A DNA stretch of 64,000 nucleotides from Anas platyrhynchos (Eukaryota > Chordata > Aves > Anseriformes > Anatidae): NCBI RefSeq assembly GCF_047663525.1, contig NC_092590.1, positions 9,754,001 through 9,818,000 on the forward strand, read 5' to 3'. Shown here in pieces: positions 1-13,800 of the stretch (its first letter is position 1; every line of letters starts with the position of its first letter). Position numbers and translations under genes: made by a program. The notes under the pieces are model-generated. The model was not told the origin of the DNA, made no database searches, and was given only the letters and a program-made list of their open reading frames with translations.

Positions 1-325
1 CTTTTGGTAGTGCTCTGGCTGTCATAATCAGCTACAGATTTGATTGCTTCCTAAGCTAGGCTACAGTGTCGTGTGTGTTGTGTTTTAGCAAGGCTTTTCC
101 TGCTAGGGAGAAACCATCAGAAGGTTTCCAGAAACGGTTGCCTATTTAATGTGGGCCAGAATGTAAGTGGAGGCTTAAAGTGAAACAGTGAAACTTCTGT
201 TCTTTTGCTGAAGAGTGAGAGGACGCTATCGTTTCTAAGTTAATGTGAGTCTGTGAAAACATGTATGTAACATGCTGTTTCGCGTGACAATGAAAGTGTC
301 GGGTGTTTCCCTTTACAAACCAAAG

Positions 326-3300
326 CTCTCTAACAAAATGAAAGAGTTGGAAAAAAAGACAGCAGAGCAGGAGCATCTTCTTGGTGTAAGAGAGGATCTT
401 ATTCAGACTCAGCAGAAGCTAAATGAAATGGAACAATTGAAAGAGCAAGAGAAGATTATGGAATCGAGATTGGAGGCCAAGGATTCAGAGTTACAGGCAG
501 TTCTTCAACAGCTTAGTGGATGTCGGGAAGAAATAAAAACTCTCACTCAGGAAAGAGATGACCTGAAACAAAGAGAGGAGTCTCTCCAAGCTGAGAAAGA
601 CCAGCTCAGTGAAGATATCAAGGACACTGTTTCAATGGTAGGAATTCTGCCTTTACTGAAGTGGACTGTACATGTTAAGGGGAAAGAATATAAGAACGGT
701 TATGAACAATATTGAACTACATAGGGGGGTAGGAGAGTGGAGTTTTTTGTGGAGCTTTTTGTTTTTATTCAAGGAGTACTTAGTAATGTGGCAAAATACC
801 TCAAGCTTCTCTCTTGTGGATTTTCTTCCTTTTATTCTAAAGAACATTTTAGCGCACGAAGAACTGAGAAATGCACAGAGTTCTTTGAAGCAGTCCCAGG
901 AAACTGTTAAGGAATTGGAGAAAAGTCTTTCTGAAAAAGAGTCTCAGATGCTGAGTGTTGAGGAGACACTAAGGAAAACCATCAGTGACCTTGAAAGACA
1001 GGTGAGATGATATATCATCATTCAAAACTTATATTGGAAAATGCTTTTAATAAGTGTGAAAATAAGCCTGGTTAACGTCCCTGCAGTCTCTTCCGCTTGC
1101 CCTTAAATTTCTACTCCTTTGGCAGAAAGCGTGTGACAAAGGTGTACTGTCTGATCCAAGCCTTCGCAGCTTGATGCTCTACAGAGAGATCAGCATCTGC
1201 TGATGTACGCTCATAAATCTGTGCTTAACTAGTGTGTTCCAGAGCTGCCGACCTGAGTGGTGGCATTAGATGACAAACGGAAGAAGAGACGAGTTGCCAT
1301 AAGCTTTATGGTTTGTAACACTCGGGTCCCAGTGAGAAGTCTAGCAAGTGGTTGTAAATGGCAGCTGAGCTCCAAACACAGAGCAGAAAGCTGATCCCAT
1401 GTCTTCATGCTTGGGTACAACAACTTGCAAGGAAGGGTGCTGAGAATATTTTCTTGTGCAGTTGCTTCAGTGGCAATTGCTTTGGCAGGACAACCTGTAA
1501 TACATGAGACTGGCCTTTAGCCTGAAGTAAGTATATCAGCTGCCAAACCCAGTAAGTCAGCGGTCATTAATTCAGTATTTGCACGGTTGTTTTTTTGTTT
1601 TTGAGTGTATGCATAAAAATAAGTGAAGCGATCCCCTCTTATTTGGCTTCTTCCTCCCAGACATTTTCTAAATAAAATGTGGCTAGTTGCAGAAGAGAGT
1701 GCTTAAAAAGTTAAAGTTTAAAACAGGTGACAGAAAGGCCAAAGGTCGTTCCGTATTTTTTTCCTATTTTAATTACAGCAGTTTAATACTAGAAATGCTG
1801 TAGAAGAAGGAATCAATTTTTTTTGTATTTAAGAAAGTAGTTCAGAGAAAGAAGGTCAACTCCTGAAAGTGCAAGAGGCGTTGAAGGAAACAACTGAGCT
1901 GAAGCAGAAGGTCAGATGTAGTTCTGCAAATGAAATCAGATTTCTATCAAGGTTGGGCAGCCCATGGCCTCTGCAGACTTCAGGTTGAAAGGGTTCAATA
2001 AATGTAGTCATAAAACTTAATTAAAAGCTTTTCCTTTTTTTTCCTGTATTGCATTTCAAAAGAAAGCCGTAAAAATAGAGGCAGTGAAAAGATGACCGAA
2101 TTGCAATTTGACCTGTAAGCTACAACCCTTTATAACAAAACATGCATTAGTACTGAAGGGTAGCACGTTAGACATCAGTGCTGCTATTTGACTTCAATTT
2201 ATTTTAAGTCTTAATTTTTTTAACGTTTCTCTAATAGCATGCTGTCTTTCAGCTATGTGACTCTGCAGATACTTAAGCAACTAAATGGCAGTTCAGTGCA
2301 GCAAGTTGCAGAACAAGCTGTGTATAAACTTAGTGTCTACTTGCTTTCATATCTGAAGCTACTGGGTCTTTAAAACAAAAACCATGAATGCTTGTTAGAA
2401 TCAAGCCTGTCTGCTGCAGATACAGTAATGGAGTTGTTTTTGTAGAATGATAGTGGATTGTAAATTTTGACACACTTCTGCCAGTGAGATAATCAAACTT
2501 CAGTGCTTCTAACTTTTAAGCAAAATTGTTTTCATCCTTTGCTTTCTACCTTAGTAAACTAATGGGCATGTCTTGTGTAAAATGATCCCGTTATAAGAAC
2601 GCGTGTAGATAGATAATGCTTGTGAAACGTGATCCAGTAGCACTTTTCTTATATCAGCCTGCTTACTGGGACACAAAAAAATAGCATGGTAACGTTTTTT
2701 CCAAACTAACAAATGCTTTCCACCTGTGCTGGAAATGACCAGCAGTATTAATAACAGATATTTGTTCTTTCAGCTGGCTGAAGTAACTGAAAACCTGACT
2801 CGTGTCTCTTCTGAGTATGACACGCTACTTGCAGAAAAAGAACAGGCTGAAAGAAGAATGAAGGAGCACGTCTGTCCGGAGCCTGAGAAAGTTGCTGTAC
2901 TTAATCAGGAGAAAGAAGAACTGCAGCAAATGGTAGAGGTCTCTAAAGCAGAGAGAGAGCAGTTAGAGGCTAACTGTCAGGAAAGCAAGAAGAGAGTATG
3001 TATTTAAATCTCTTAATCTTTGTTTGAAAGACACGTTATGCTACTATATTCCTTGAGTCATGAAGCCTGTTCAGTGTCTCTTCCTTTCTTCATTTGTTCT
3101 CAGAAGCAGTAAACTAAATGTAGGTTACTCATCCAATCTGGATCTTGGAACTTGTTTCTTAATTTTATTTCACCACCCCTTTGGTCACTGTGCCACTCTG
3201 GGTTTAGCAACAGTTGTTTGCTGCCTGATGGACAAACACTGCCCAAGTTTCTGTGACATTTTTCATCTCCGGTAGCTTTGCGTTTAGCACCGAGCAGTGA

Positions 3301-6300
3301 AGGTAATACGAGTTGACAGAAATCAAAGGGCTGAAGTCTCCTACCATTTCAGTCCAGGATAAATTGAACAAGAGAAATCTAAACCTGGAAAAGAAATGAT
3401 CTAATGTATTTCTCCTTCCTGATGTCTTGTTCTTGGGGCAGAGTCGCACTTCAAGGTTCCAAGTATTTGCCTGAAAATGTGTTTGTGTTGACAGTATTTC
3501 AGACAAACTTAACCTGAGGTGCGGCCAACAAAAATGGAGCTAGTAAGTAGGTAAAAGGAAGTCTGGTAAATCTTTCCTAAGAGACTTGCAGAGCCTTTCA
3601 TAAGAATTAAAAGCTCTCATGAATTTGAGCAAACTTCAGATAGTCTATCCATACTGAAGAGACCAGAGATCCTAACTGTTCCAAAACCTAAAATCAGTGA
3701 ACTAAGATGAAATCTTCAGAGTTGTAGATCTTGCTACAGCACAACTTGACAAAACATTCCCTTAACTGGTAACAGTAAAGAATTGTAAGTAAAATTTAAG
3801 GAAGACATACTGGGTGATCAGCCATGTCACGCTTTGTTCTGCAGTTGTCAGAAGTTCTGACAGAAATGGAAAGTCTGCAGGAAGAACTAAAGCATCATAA
3901 AGAGCAAGCTGCTATTCAGAAGAACTTGATAGCAGAAGGAGAAGAGAAACAGCAAAAGACTGAAGAAAAACTAACTGAAGAAATAAACAGACTGAAAGAG
4001 AAGGCAAGTACACTAACAAAAGCAACTCTTAAAGCTGCTTTAGAGAATGTCCCCTGAAGGACTAACGGGAATAACAGCTACCGACCTATTTTAATTTGTA
4101 CTGTTTTGCAGGTCTGCTAGGTGAGTTTCTGCTAGTAGACCGTGACATCCTGTTGATAAATAGCACGTGTTGATTTTGTATTGTTTTTTCTACTTTTGTA
4201 GATAAACGCGTTGAGTGAGGACTTGAATTTGGTAACTAAGGAAAGGCAACAGCTGCTGGGAGAACTAAAAGAGAAGACTGAAAGTGAAAACAAAGACAAT
4301 GAACTTCAACAACTAGAGAAAAGATGTGCTGTGTTAGCATGGGAGAGAGATGAGTTTGAGGAACTGCTGGAAGCTGTCCAAGCAGAGAAGAACAAACTGG
4401 AGGTTAACCTACAGAAGAGTGTTGATAAGGTGCTTTATCTTTTGATTAAAGTAGAACAACGATAAATGTTTAGGAGAGAAGGCTGGCTGAATCTCGAAGC
4501 TGTTTTTCAAAACAGCTGTCTTGCCAGTATTAGTGTTGTATGTACAAATTGCAGATACCGGTGTGCTTTGATTTCTGTCTTGGGGAATTGCATTAAGGAT
4601 CTGTGCGAAGATGTATTCTTTCAAAAAATCTGAGACTTCTTTATTTGGGAAGGAATGAAGAACCAGAAAACATGGATGCAACTACCCAAATGCTTAATGG
4701 GCATTTCTGTGAATTTGGTGGTGCGTTTTGGAGTTCCAGAGCTGACGCTGAAACAGACCAGTTCTCTGTGTATCTCTGTTTTGCTTCTGGATAAAGAGTA
4801 GCTTCATAACAGAGCCCTGGAACAGGTTGCCCAGGCTGGCTGCGGAGTGTCCTGTGGAGACATCCAACACCTGCCTGGATGAGGGCCTCTGCAACACGCT
4901 GTAGGCAACCCTGCCTGAGCAGGGGAGCTGGACTAGATGATCTCTAGAGTTCCCTTCTGCCCTCAGCCACTCTGACTTTGTAATGATGAAGACGACAATT
5001 GAAGTGGTTGGGTGGTGTCCATCGAGCAGCAGTCTTTGTTCAGAGAGGGAAATCACCTCGGTGATCTGTAGTTGATTCAAATCTGTGGTAGGCAGAGAAT
5101 CTTCTTACGCGTGCTACCACTATTTTCCAATTCATCTGTTTTAGTGTATCTGTTGCCTCGCTGTAAAGCTTAAACTTCATTTGAAATTTGGAAGTCTAGT
5201 GAAAGAAAATAATCAAAGGTAATTTAAAAGCATTTTTGGCAACTGTCTGACCGAAAGTTGTTCCACGTTAGGTCTAGAATTTATTTTCTAGATGGTTCTC
5301 AACGTGAACCCCACTCATGTTAAATCTCTGCTTTGTGTTCCTCGTCTCTGAAACAGGGATTGCAGAAAATAAGTCAAAGCGTGTTTGTAGCATACTTTGT
5401 ATACCTGACACAGAATACTGATAAATCGTCAGTATTCTAAGTTGGTAGGTTTTATTTAGGAGAAACGTTCAAAGACAAAATATGCAACTTTTTAAACTAA
5501 AGCAACTTCTGTTTCTGTTAAGTATTTTGACTCATATGAAATATTGAATGGTCTGGTGTGTTAGGAGTAGATTCAGCTAATATCTGAGTTTTGATATGTT
5601 AAATCTCTTTCTGTTTTTACTGCAGCTTGTTGAAACAGAAAACGAATTGAAGCGGCAGCAAGAACTCCTCAGCAATGAGAAGATCAAAGCTGAAGAAAGG
5701 GAGGAACATCTGTTAAAGGTTCAGAGGAGGTCAGAGATTGTACAGGACAGCCTAACAAGTAAGGTGAGGAGCTTAGGAGCTTTGGTTTTTAGCTAGCTAC
5801 TCCACAATTATGTTTTCTGATGTTTCATCCCTGATGAGCTAAGTTTTTGCTCAAGACAAGTCCAATTGAATTTTAAATTGTCAGCCTATCAATGTTGTGT
5901 GACATAAGCATGAACACGAGAGAGGATTTGTAAATGTTTATTTAGCGATATTTAGAAGTGCCATCCTGGACTCATGTCAACCTCATAGCCAGCTGGGTTG
6001 GCTGCTCCACTGGAATGGACACAGATTTGTCCAACTTGTCCAGGTTTGATATGATGGTGACTCTGTATGTGTTGGTTGAGACTTTAAAAGGCACCACATA
6101 GGCTGTTTGAACTTCAGTGGGTTTCGAATCCTTGGTGCTTTGCACGCTTTCAAACTGGCTTTTATTCAGCAAATACTGCCGCTTGGCTCTTCCCAGCTCG
6201 ATCTTTCTGCGGTTTTCATTTCTTTGCTTTTCACCTGCCAAACTCTTCCTTTGTAGATCAAACAGTATAACGAAGGATTGCTTCAAGCTAGCGTATGTGT

Positions 6301-7784
6301 TGTTGATCAAATGATTAGAACAGATAGATGGACTGTGGAATTGTCTTTGTCTCTTGCTAGTTTTTCAATTTTCCTGAAACAGTCAAAATGCATTTAGGTT
6401 ACATGTTTTCCTCTTGCTTTAGTGGAAACCAGAGTTGACTAGAGTAGAGCTCTCTGGATGTAATGCTATTTCTCTTATTTATTTTTGGAGTGATTAGAAA
6501 ACTGAAATTCATGTTTAAACTTCTCTTGCTGCTAATGTGAATTTTAGAATTACTGGAAATCGTATTTGACACAACTAATTTTAGTACTTGACAGTGAAGT
6601 GTACAGACGAGGACAAACCCAGTTCTTGTTTTTCTCCATCACTACAGATTCAGCAGTTAACTGAGACGCTAGATAGTGTTTCAAGTGAAAAAGAACGGCT
6701 ATTGGCTGAGAGAACTAGTCATTCTTGTCAGCTTAAAGAACAAATGTCATCCACTACTGAAGAAAAAGATGAGCTACAAAAACTTCTTCAGGACATCAGG
6801 TCTGAACGGGACCAGCTCAGCATGGAATTGCAAAAAACCTCTGAGATGGTTGGTGTTGCAAATTGCATACCTAAGATAGGAATAATTTATCTTCTTGAAT
6901 GGTACTTAAATATGCATGTATTTATTTTAGTATATTGAAACGAGTGCTGAACTGGAATGTGCTCTAAGTAAACTGAAGGAGAGAAGCCTGAGCGACGTGT
7001 CTGTTCAAGTGGATGCACTGGATAACGCAGAACAGATGGATGATGACAGCCTGAAGGCAAAAACCATGCAAATTAAGGTAAACGACCCTGTTTATGTAAG
7101 GGTACACATTAAAACTTAGTACCACTTGTTCCAGAGCATAAACCTTGCTTCTACGCATCATGTGCTAATGGGATTGCATCTCTTGCTACGATACTACACA
7201 CCACGGGATTGGTTGGTTTGTGGTTGCTCTTCCGTGACAGTGCAGCCTGTCCTGGGAAAGTTAAACTGAACTTCTCAATTGAGACATCTCGCTTGATTTA
7301 CTGTCCAGTCACCTATATCACCTATTTTTATTTGGAGCTGCTTCCCTGTTTTGTTTTTCAAAATCCCTCAAGTTCTCTCTTCGGTGCATCCCACCCCCAA
7401 AAGTAAATTGATTTCCATTAAATTGGTTTCACTAAATAGCTTCTCTCATCAAAGTAAGAAGTTCCTCTAATTCTTTGTTAATTAACAATCCTGAGTATGT
7501 TTTCTCACAAATGCAAGAGCCACTACTAAACTACCAAAAGCCTAAATAAACCAGCTTTATGGAGGTATGAAATACTTTAGAGGTTGCCATCGTATTCACT
7601 GCAGTCTGCACGTCTGTGCAGCACGATCAGACATCATTCTGTACCTGCCAGAAGCACGCTGAGGGCTGCTTCAGTCATCACCAGGAGTGATGAAGAAAGG
7701 AACGAAAGTGAGAAATCAGCCACGTAGCTTTCTCCATTCACACTGTTTCTGTGCTATACAAGCAGTATGAACTAATAATGAGGG

Positions 7785-7820
<36 letters not shown>

Positions 7821-10800
7821 CTGATAACCTTTTAATTGTAGTCTCCCCTTCTGACTTGTAGCTGCGAGCTTTCCTAGTGGTCACTAGAGAGCTCCTACCT
7901 CTTTCACAGGTGGAAACAAGGAGTCCGAAACTCCTTTAGGGGAGGGGGGAAAAAACTTGAATTACACTGCTAAACCTATGTTAGCACAGCCTCTCTCGCT
8001 ACCTTGTTAGTGTTTGTGGATGTGTGTGCAGGTACCAGTACAAAAAAAAAAAAAAAAGGAATCTTTGGTTATGGGAATATATGCTAGGAAGTTTAACTAC
8101 CCTGGGGGAGTTTCTTCTGTAAAATGTTACTGTCGCCACAGAAGTAATCGCGATGGTACTCTGAGCCTAGCCACCCATGGCTATTGAAAACGTTCTGGGC
8201 TGCTGTATAAAAGCTTTCTTTCCTTTTAATGTTGACAAAGCACACGTTACTTCAGTGCACAAGATGGGGGGAAAAACAGGTATTGTAATGAGAGAGCTCT
8301 TGTCTGTTTCTGGTGCAGGTGCTCCTGGCCAATGAATTTAGGCTGTTACATGTGCCTTAAAGTGTAATCTAGCTTCATGTATCTCATCTGAGCTGCAGTT
8401 CGCTAGGAGTGCCTCGAAGCTAGTTTGGCCTACGTGGCCTGCTCATGACTTGCACAAAAGGACCCAGGAGACCAACTCAAAGCCCATTCTGAAGGCAGTC
8501 CCGGTGGCGAACTTGTGAACAGGCAACAAATTTCATTTCAGGCCCAGCTTTAGTGCTTTTGTCATGCTCCTGTGGCAAGTCAAAACTTGAAGGTCTAGTC
8601 CTATTAGCTTTTTTCTTTTTGGTAAAACCAAAACATTCTGTGGGGGTTAACCTGGAATCTGATGTAAAGCTGCTGGTCGTAGCTAATGACTCTCTTTCTT
8701 TATTGTGACTGAATTTACTTAATTTGTATTTAGGAGCTTCTGGAGCTATTCCCAAGTGTGGAGAAGAGGTATGAGTGTCTCACCATGATGTCTCGTAGTA
8801 AGGAGGAGGATCTGAATAGCCAGAAAGCAGTGATAGCTGCGATACTGACTCAGCTTTCACCAGAACAAAATAAGCAAGTCAAAAGACTCCAAATGGAAAA
8901 TGAGAAAATCAACACTCATTTCCAGCGTTTATTGGACAGACTCAAGGTACCGACTTAAAATGCTGAATATGTGGATGCTTCACGTTGCTTTGTTTCACGC
9001 TTTCTTTTTCCAATAATCTCTCAGTACTAACAGCGAGGACTCTGTATATATGCTCAAGCTTTGGGTTTTGTTTTCTGTAAGTCATGCATTCACGAAGCCC
9101 GTTACAATCCTGGAAAACTGGAGCCATTTAGATCAGCTAACCTTAATTTTTGACTATAGTTCAGCTGCTTTGCACAGCAACATTTCATTAGTGTTAATCC
9201 ATTTCCATTGGTGTGAAAAGAAGTACTCTGTGGTCTGTAAATGAAATTATGGACCCCTGAGTACATATTTCATCGGAGAGGAAGGATGTGCAAGATGCCT
9301 TGGAGGAGCATGTTTGTTCTGAAAAGTTGCCAAGTAGTTTAACTTCTATGGTCTTGCAGAAGACCAATCTGTAGTTGAGTGGAGAAACAAATTCCAATTA
9401 TCAGGAAAAATTGAGGTTGAGAGAGAATTTGTGTGCATTAAGAGAAGCACATCCAACTAGATAGTATTTTTTTGTTTGTTTCAGTTTCTTTATTTACCGT
9501 GAATGTTTAGGTTGGGAGGGGTGGGGGTGTGGAACGATGATGGGGTGACAATTCTGGTAATAAAAATATCAAATAGTTGTATTTTAGTGTTACCTATTAA
9601 CTAAAAATGTTAACAAATATTCTGAAGAACGTGATCTCCCAACTTCACGTAGACTATTTAATGTTTTTCTTATTTCAAGAGATGTTTTTCAACTTTTATG
9701 CTCGAGGTGTTTAGGCTTGAAGATTAGATTTACTCGGCTAGAGTAAGGCTTTAAATTAGCACAGTGATACTCTATGCCTTTAACAACTCTAGGATGAAAT
9801 CAGCATAACAAAACTACTTTGAAAACCAAAGTCTAGATACGTAGAAGGCTGTCTTAGCCTTTTAAGCTCATTTTTGTGGACTCCTTGAAAAAAGAAAATG
9901 CCGACCCAGCTGAAAGTCTCCCATGCCATTGCTATAGGACATGAGAACGTAGCTTTCGTAGTCATGTTTCAGTTGTCCTAAACATCTATTCGCTAGGAGA
10001 ATAAATAGACTGAATTATAAAATCTGGAATTTGAGCTGGGTGCAAGGTAGCGTTCTAAAGCTTACTCACTGATATGTCCTGTGCTTCTACGACAGTTCCA
10101 ATTCCGTCATCTTTGCTCCAAGAAAATGGAGTATCATGCTACTGTGAACAAGTATGCAATGGAATTGCTTGAGGAAAAGAGAAAACAAGATCAGCTGCAA
10201 GCTCAAATTCGGTGTCTCAAGGAGTTTCATTTGAACCAGAAGGAAATACCTTCTCGAGTGGTAAACGTCGGCGAAGTGCTGCAGAGTTTGCATTCGGATG
10301 CAGAGGTAGCGGTTGAAACAACTTTTCAGACAGGCTTGTTTATTTTGAGACAGGGCGTAATGTGGTTGTGCTAGCATGATGGGCATTGTTTTTATCTGTT
10401 TAAACTCAAATGCGGTGAGGGGAACACAGAATTCACGTATATTTAATGCTACCAGTCCCGTCAAATGATTTCTCTGTTTCATAAAGCGTTTCTAACTGAC
10501 TTGCCCTTAAGAATCCGTACTACCTGACCCTAAGATGATTTTTGAAGCAATTTCACCTTCCCACCTATCCCCAGGAATGTGGATTGTTTTCTAATTTTCC
10601 CAGTAAGGTACAGCAAAACTCACTTTAGCTTAGCAAATATTCTATAATTAGGTGTTAAAACAGACTTACTGTAAGTATGGATACCTAAGGGGGCGAAATT
10701 TATATTAAACGTGTAGTTATCAAGGCAATGCTTAAACTTCGTCTCTTCTTTATACAGAATATTATCGAAGACATAGCAGAAATGGAAAGCGAACTTCTCA

Positions 10801-13800
10801 GCATAGAGGCAGAGTTACAGAAGGAAGAAAGTGCTGGAAAAGAAACAGCACGGTTCTGGGAAGCTTGTTCAGGACTCCACTGTGATGCAGAAGAACTTAA
10901 AGAAGCGCTAAGAAAAGACAATGAAAGGCTTTTACAAGTCATTAAGTTCTGGACTGCAAAAGTGAAGGTAAATGAACTTAATGAATAAGAAATACGTTTT
11001 GTGTAAGCACTCTGCAAGTACCTCTGTAACCTGGTTGAAAACAGACACAAAAAGCTAGTTTAAAGTTTACTCGTTTAATTATTTTCAGTTTATCCAACAG
11101 CACTGGCTATAGGCGTATTTATCTGTAAAATGTAGGAATACCTGGAAGATTTTTACAAGCTTTCTTCCTCCTACATTCAAACTTGGAAACTTGTGTTTAA
11201 AAAGACTTTCGGGGAGACAGCTTTCTGTGTGTATGTGGTGGTGTTTTTGTGTGTGGTTTTCTTGAAGAGAATGAATCTTAGAAACTGTAGGTTCATAACT
11301 GTTACTACAACCTTCCTTGTAGAACTTGGCAGCCTGATGCAGTCACATTCTGCGGGCTTTCTGCCTACAAGATTCTGTTCTTTTCAAACCGCCTTTAAAA
11401 TGGCTGAAGTGTTTTTTGTTTGTTTGTTTGTTTTTTTTTGTTTGTTTTTTATTTTTTTTGATAAAGCTTAATTGTAATTGACATTCTCACACCTTTTCTA
11501 CCTTCAGAAAGTTAAATTATCCTAGAGGTCTTTCAGCTGTGCTTTCCCTCTTCTTTCTTCCTCCTACCACCCACAACTGGGAAAAAGTCTGTTCTGCTGT
11601 CTGAGGTGAATCATGAAGAGCATTTCATGAGATGACATCTTTTAATAAGCACATCGGAGACCTCTTGGAAGACAGGCTGTGGGAGGGACTCCTCTACCTT
11701 CTGACTAGTTCTTAACAGCAGTTGTCTTGACTTCCAGCATAGGCTTGTTACTAGGCTGTTCGTGCTGTTCTTTCGGCTAGATTACGAAGAGCTCGTCATC
11801 CTTCTGCACATGTGACTCACTCTGAGCCTATTGACAAAGAGTTAAGCTGCTTCTGTAGAATTATTTGTCAGCCTTGACTTCTACCGGATTTCCCAATGCT
11901 GACAGGCTCTTAGGAAGAATTCTTTGATAGTCATTCTGTGAATCAAAGCTTTTACAACAAAAACAGCCTTCTCTTCTCTGCGCTAAACAACCCGAGGTCT
12001 CTCAACCTGTCTTCATAGGAGAGGTACTCCAGCGTTCTGATCATTTGAGTCTCAGTAGTTCCATTTTTGGTAGTAACTGTCTTCAAATGTGCAACGGAGT
12101 TCGGAATGTGAAATTAATACAGGCTAAGAAACTTCCTGATTTTTCACTTATTTCTAGCTTGTTCCAAAATTTAATCTGTTCCTCATTACTGATTTTTCAG
12201 ACATTCTCTCCACTGAATTCAGAGTTGAATGACAGAACTTCCAACTACTGCAAAAATGCTGATGCTGAATACAAACAGACAAAAGAGAAAACTGAAGAGT
12301 TGCTTCAGGAACTAAACACCCTTAAGGAACAACTGGCCCCTGGTGGCTCTGCTCATCTTCTGCTAGAAGAAGAAAACAACAGACTTCATAACCGCTTAAA
12401 GGCTGCAGAACAAGATAAAAAGGTGCAAATATTTTTCTAAAGAAAACCTATTTGATGATTATTTTCTAAGTGAGAGTACTTTCAACTGAAAAGAAAATGA
12501 AGATTGATGACTGTAAATCTGTCACACGATACACTGGCCCACAATGGACTTCTTTTGGTAGATTTCTTTTTTTTCCAAAAGTGGAAGTTTGAGCTCTGCC
12601 TGTGATGTGTTTTAACGGTCAGTTTTCTGTGCACACACACGCACAGATGTTAGTTTATAAATCTCTGTAAACGCACCCAGTCATTTCCGAAGTATAGGTT
12701 CCAGTAGTGTGATATTCATTAACTATATAGCAGTCTCTGTGTCAGACTGGAAGCTGGATAAAAACTGTCATGACTCGTAGGGGTTGCACTCATTTGCCCT
12801 CTGTCCATACTTCTGATGTCACAGTTACTTGTGTTCAAAGCATGTTTTTTTTTAGAGTTGAATGTCCCAGAACAGTAACAGATGAAACAGAACAATGCTA
12901 TAGACTGTATAGGAATTCCTGTTTTGTTTGTTGTTTTGTTTGTTTTGATTAAGAATATCCCCCTGTGCTGTGCAGCGACATAGTTATAACTCTTGGTTTG
13001 GTGTTACTGCTCATAAGTGGCTGGTATATCCCAACAGGCTATGGAAGTAAAAATCCAAAAGTTGGAAAACATAGTAAAGGAAGCGGAAAAAAATGTCAGA
13101 GAAAAAGATGACAGGATTAATCAGTTACAAGCACAGATGAGAGTAAAAGCAGCTATGAGTGAGCTCACCCAGCTGGAAGCCAAACTGAATGAGACAGAGA
13201 AATGCCTCAGCACTGTCCTAGCAGAAAATCGGAGTCTCCAGGTAGGAGTCCAATTATTTTCTAGTTTCATTCTTACAGCGAGGGAAGCAGAGAGCGCTGT
13301 AAAGTCAATTTGTAGTTCCGTGTGGTTTTCTTAGAGAAAAGCACTCTGCTCACGTGTTGTAGCGTGCTGTTTCACGTGCTACCAGTGCTGGTTTCAGAGA
13401 CAAAATTTAGAACCCATGTTAGGATATTAGAAGCTAAATTTATTGCTTCTGATATATTGCTGAAACATGCTTAAACTTCAAATTTGGAAACTGAAGCATG
13501 GGCTGTTTTTTTCTGCATAATCTATTGGCATGCTAGTTCAAGATTCCCAGATTACATCTGCAAGCAAGTCAGCAAAACTTGCTGAAAATGGGAGTGCGTT
13601 CATTATACCAGAGTTCAGATGGCAACTGGTCCTATGGTACTGGTTAGTGATCTGGGCATTCTTAGCCCAGAATGACTTCCTGCTTCCAGCTCTGTCCTGT
13701 AACTTCTGGCAGATTGCAGTAAAAGTGCGAAGCAAGCAGTCCCCGTATTCGGTGCTACCTAGCAATCCTTTCTTCATAGTAGGTGTCTTGTTTTATTTTC

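Noticed and set aside
2063-2116. Possible extra CENPE exon ending in CCT|gtaagc
   Set aside because: The phase-0 frame required by its neighbours contains a TGA, and skipping it keeps the frame intact.
4694-5080. Minus-strand ORF of 128 codons
   Set aside because: It runs across the CR1 fragment at 4815-4982 and matches no protein I recognise.
10087-11050. Minus-strand ORFs of 131 and 116 codons
   Set aside because: They lie antisense to in-frame CENPE exons 10096-10305 and 10758-10967 and follow from the codon bias of the coiled coil.
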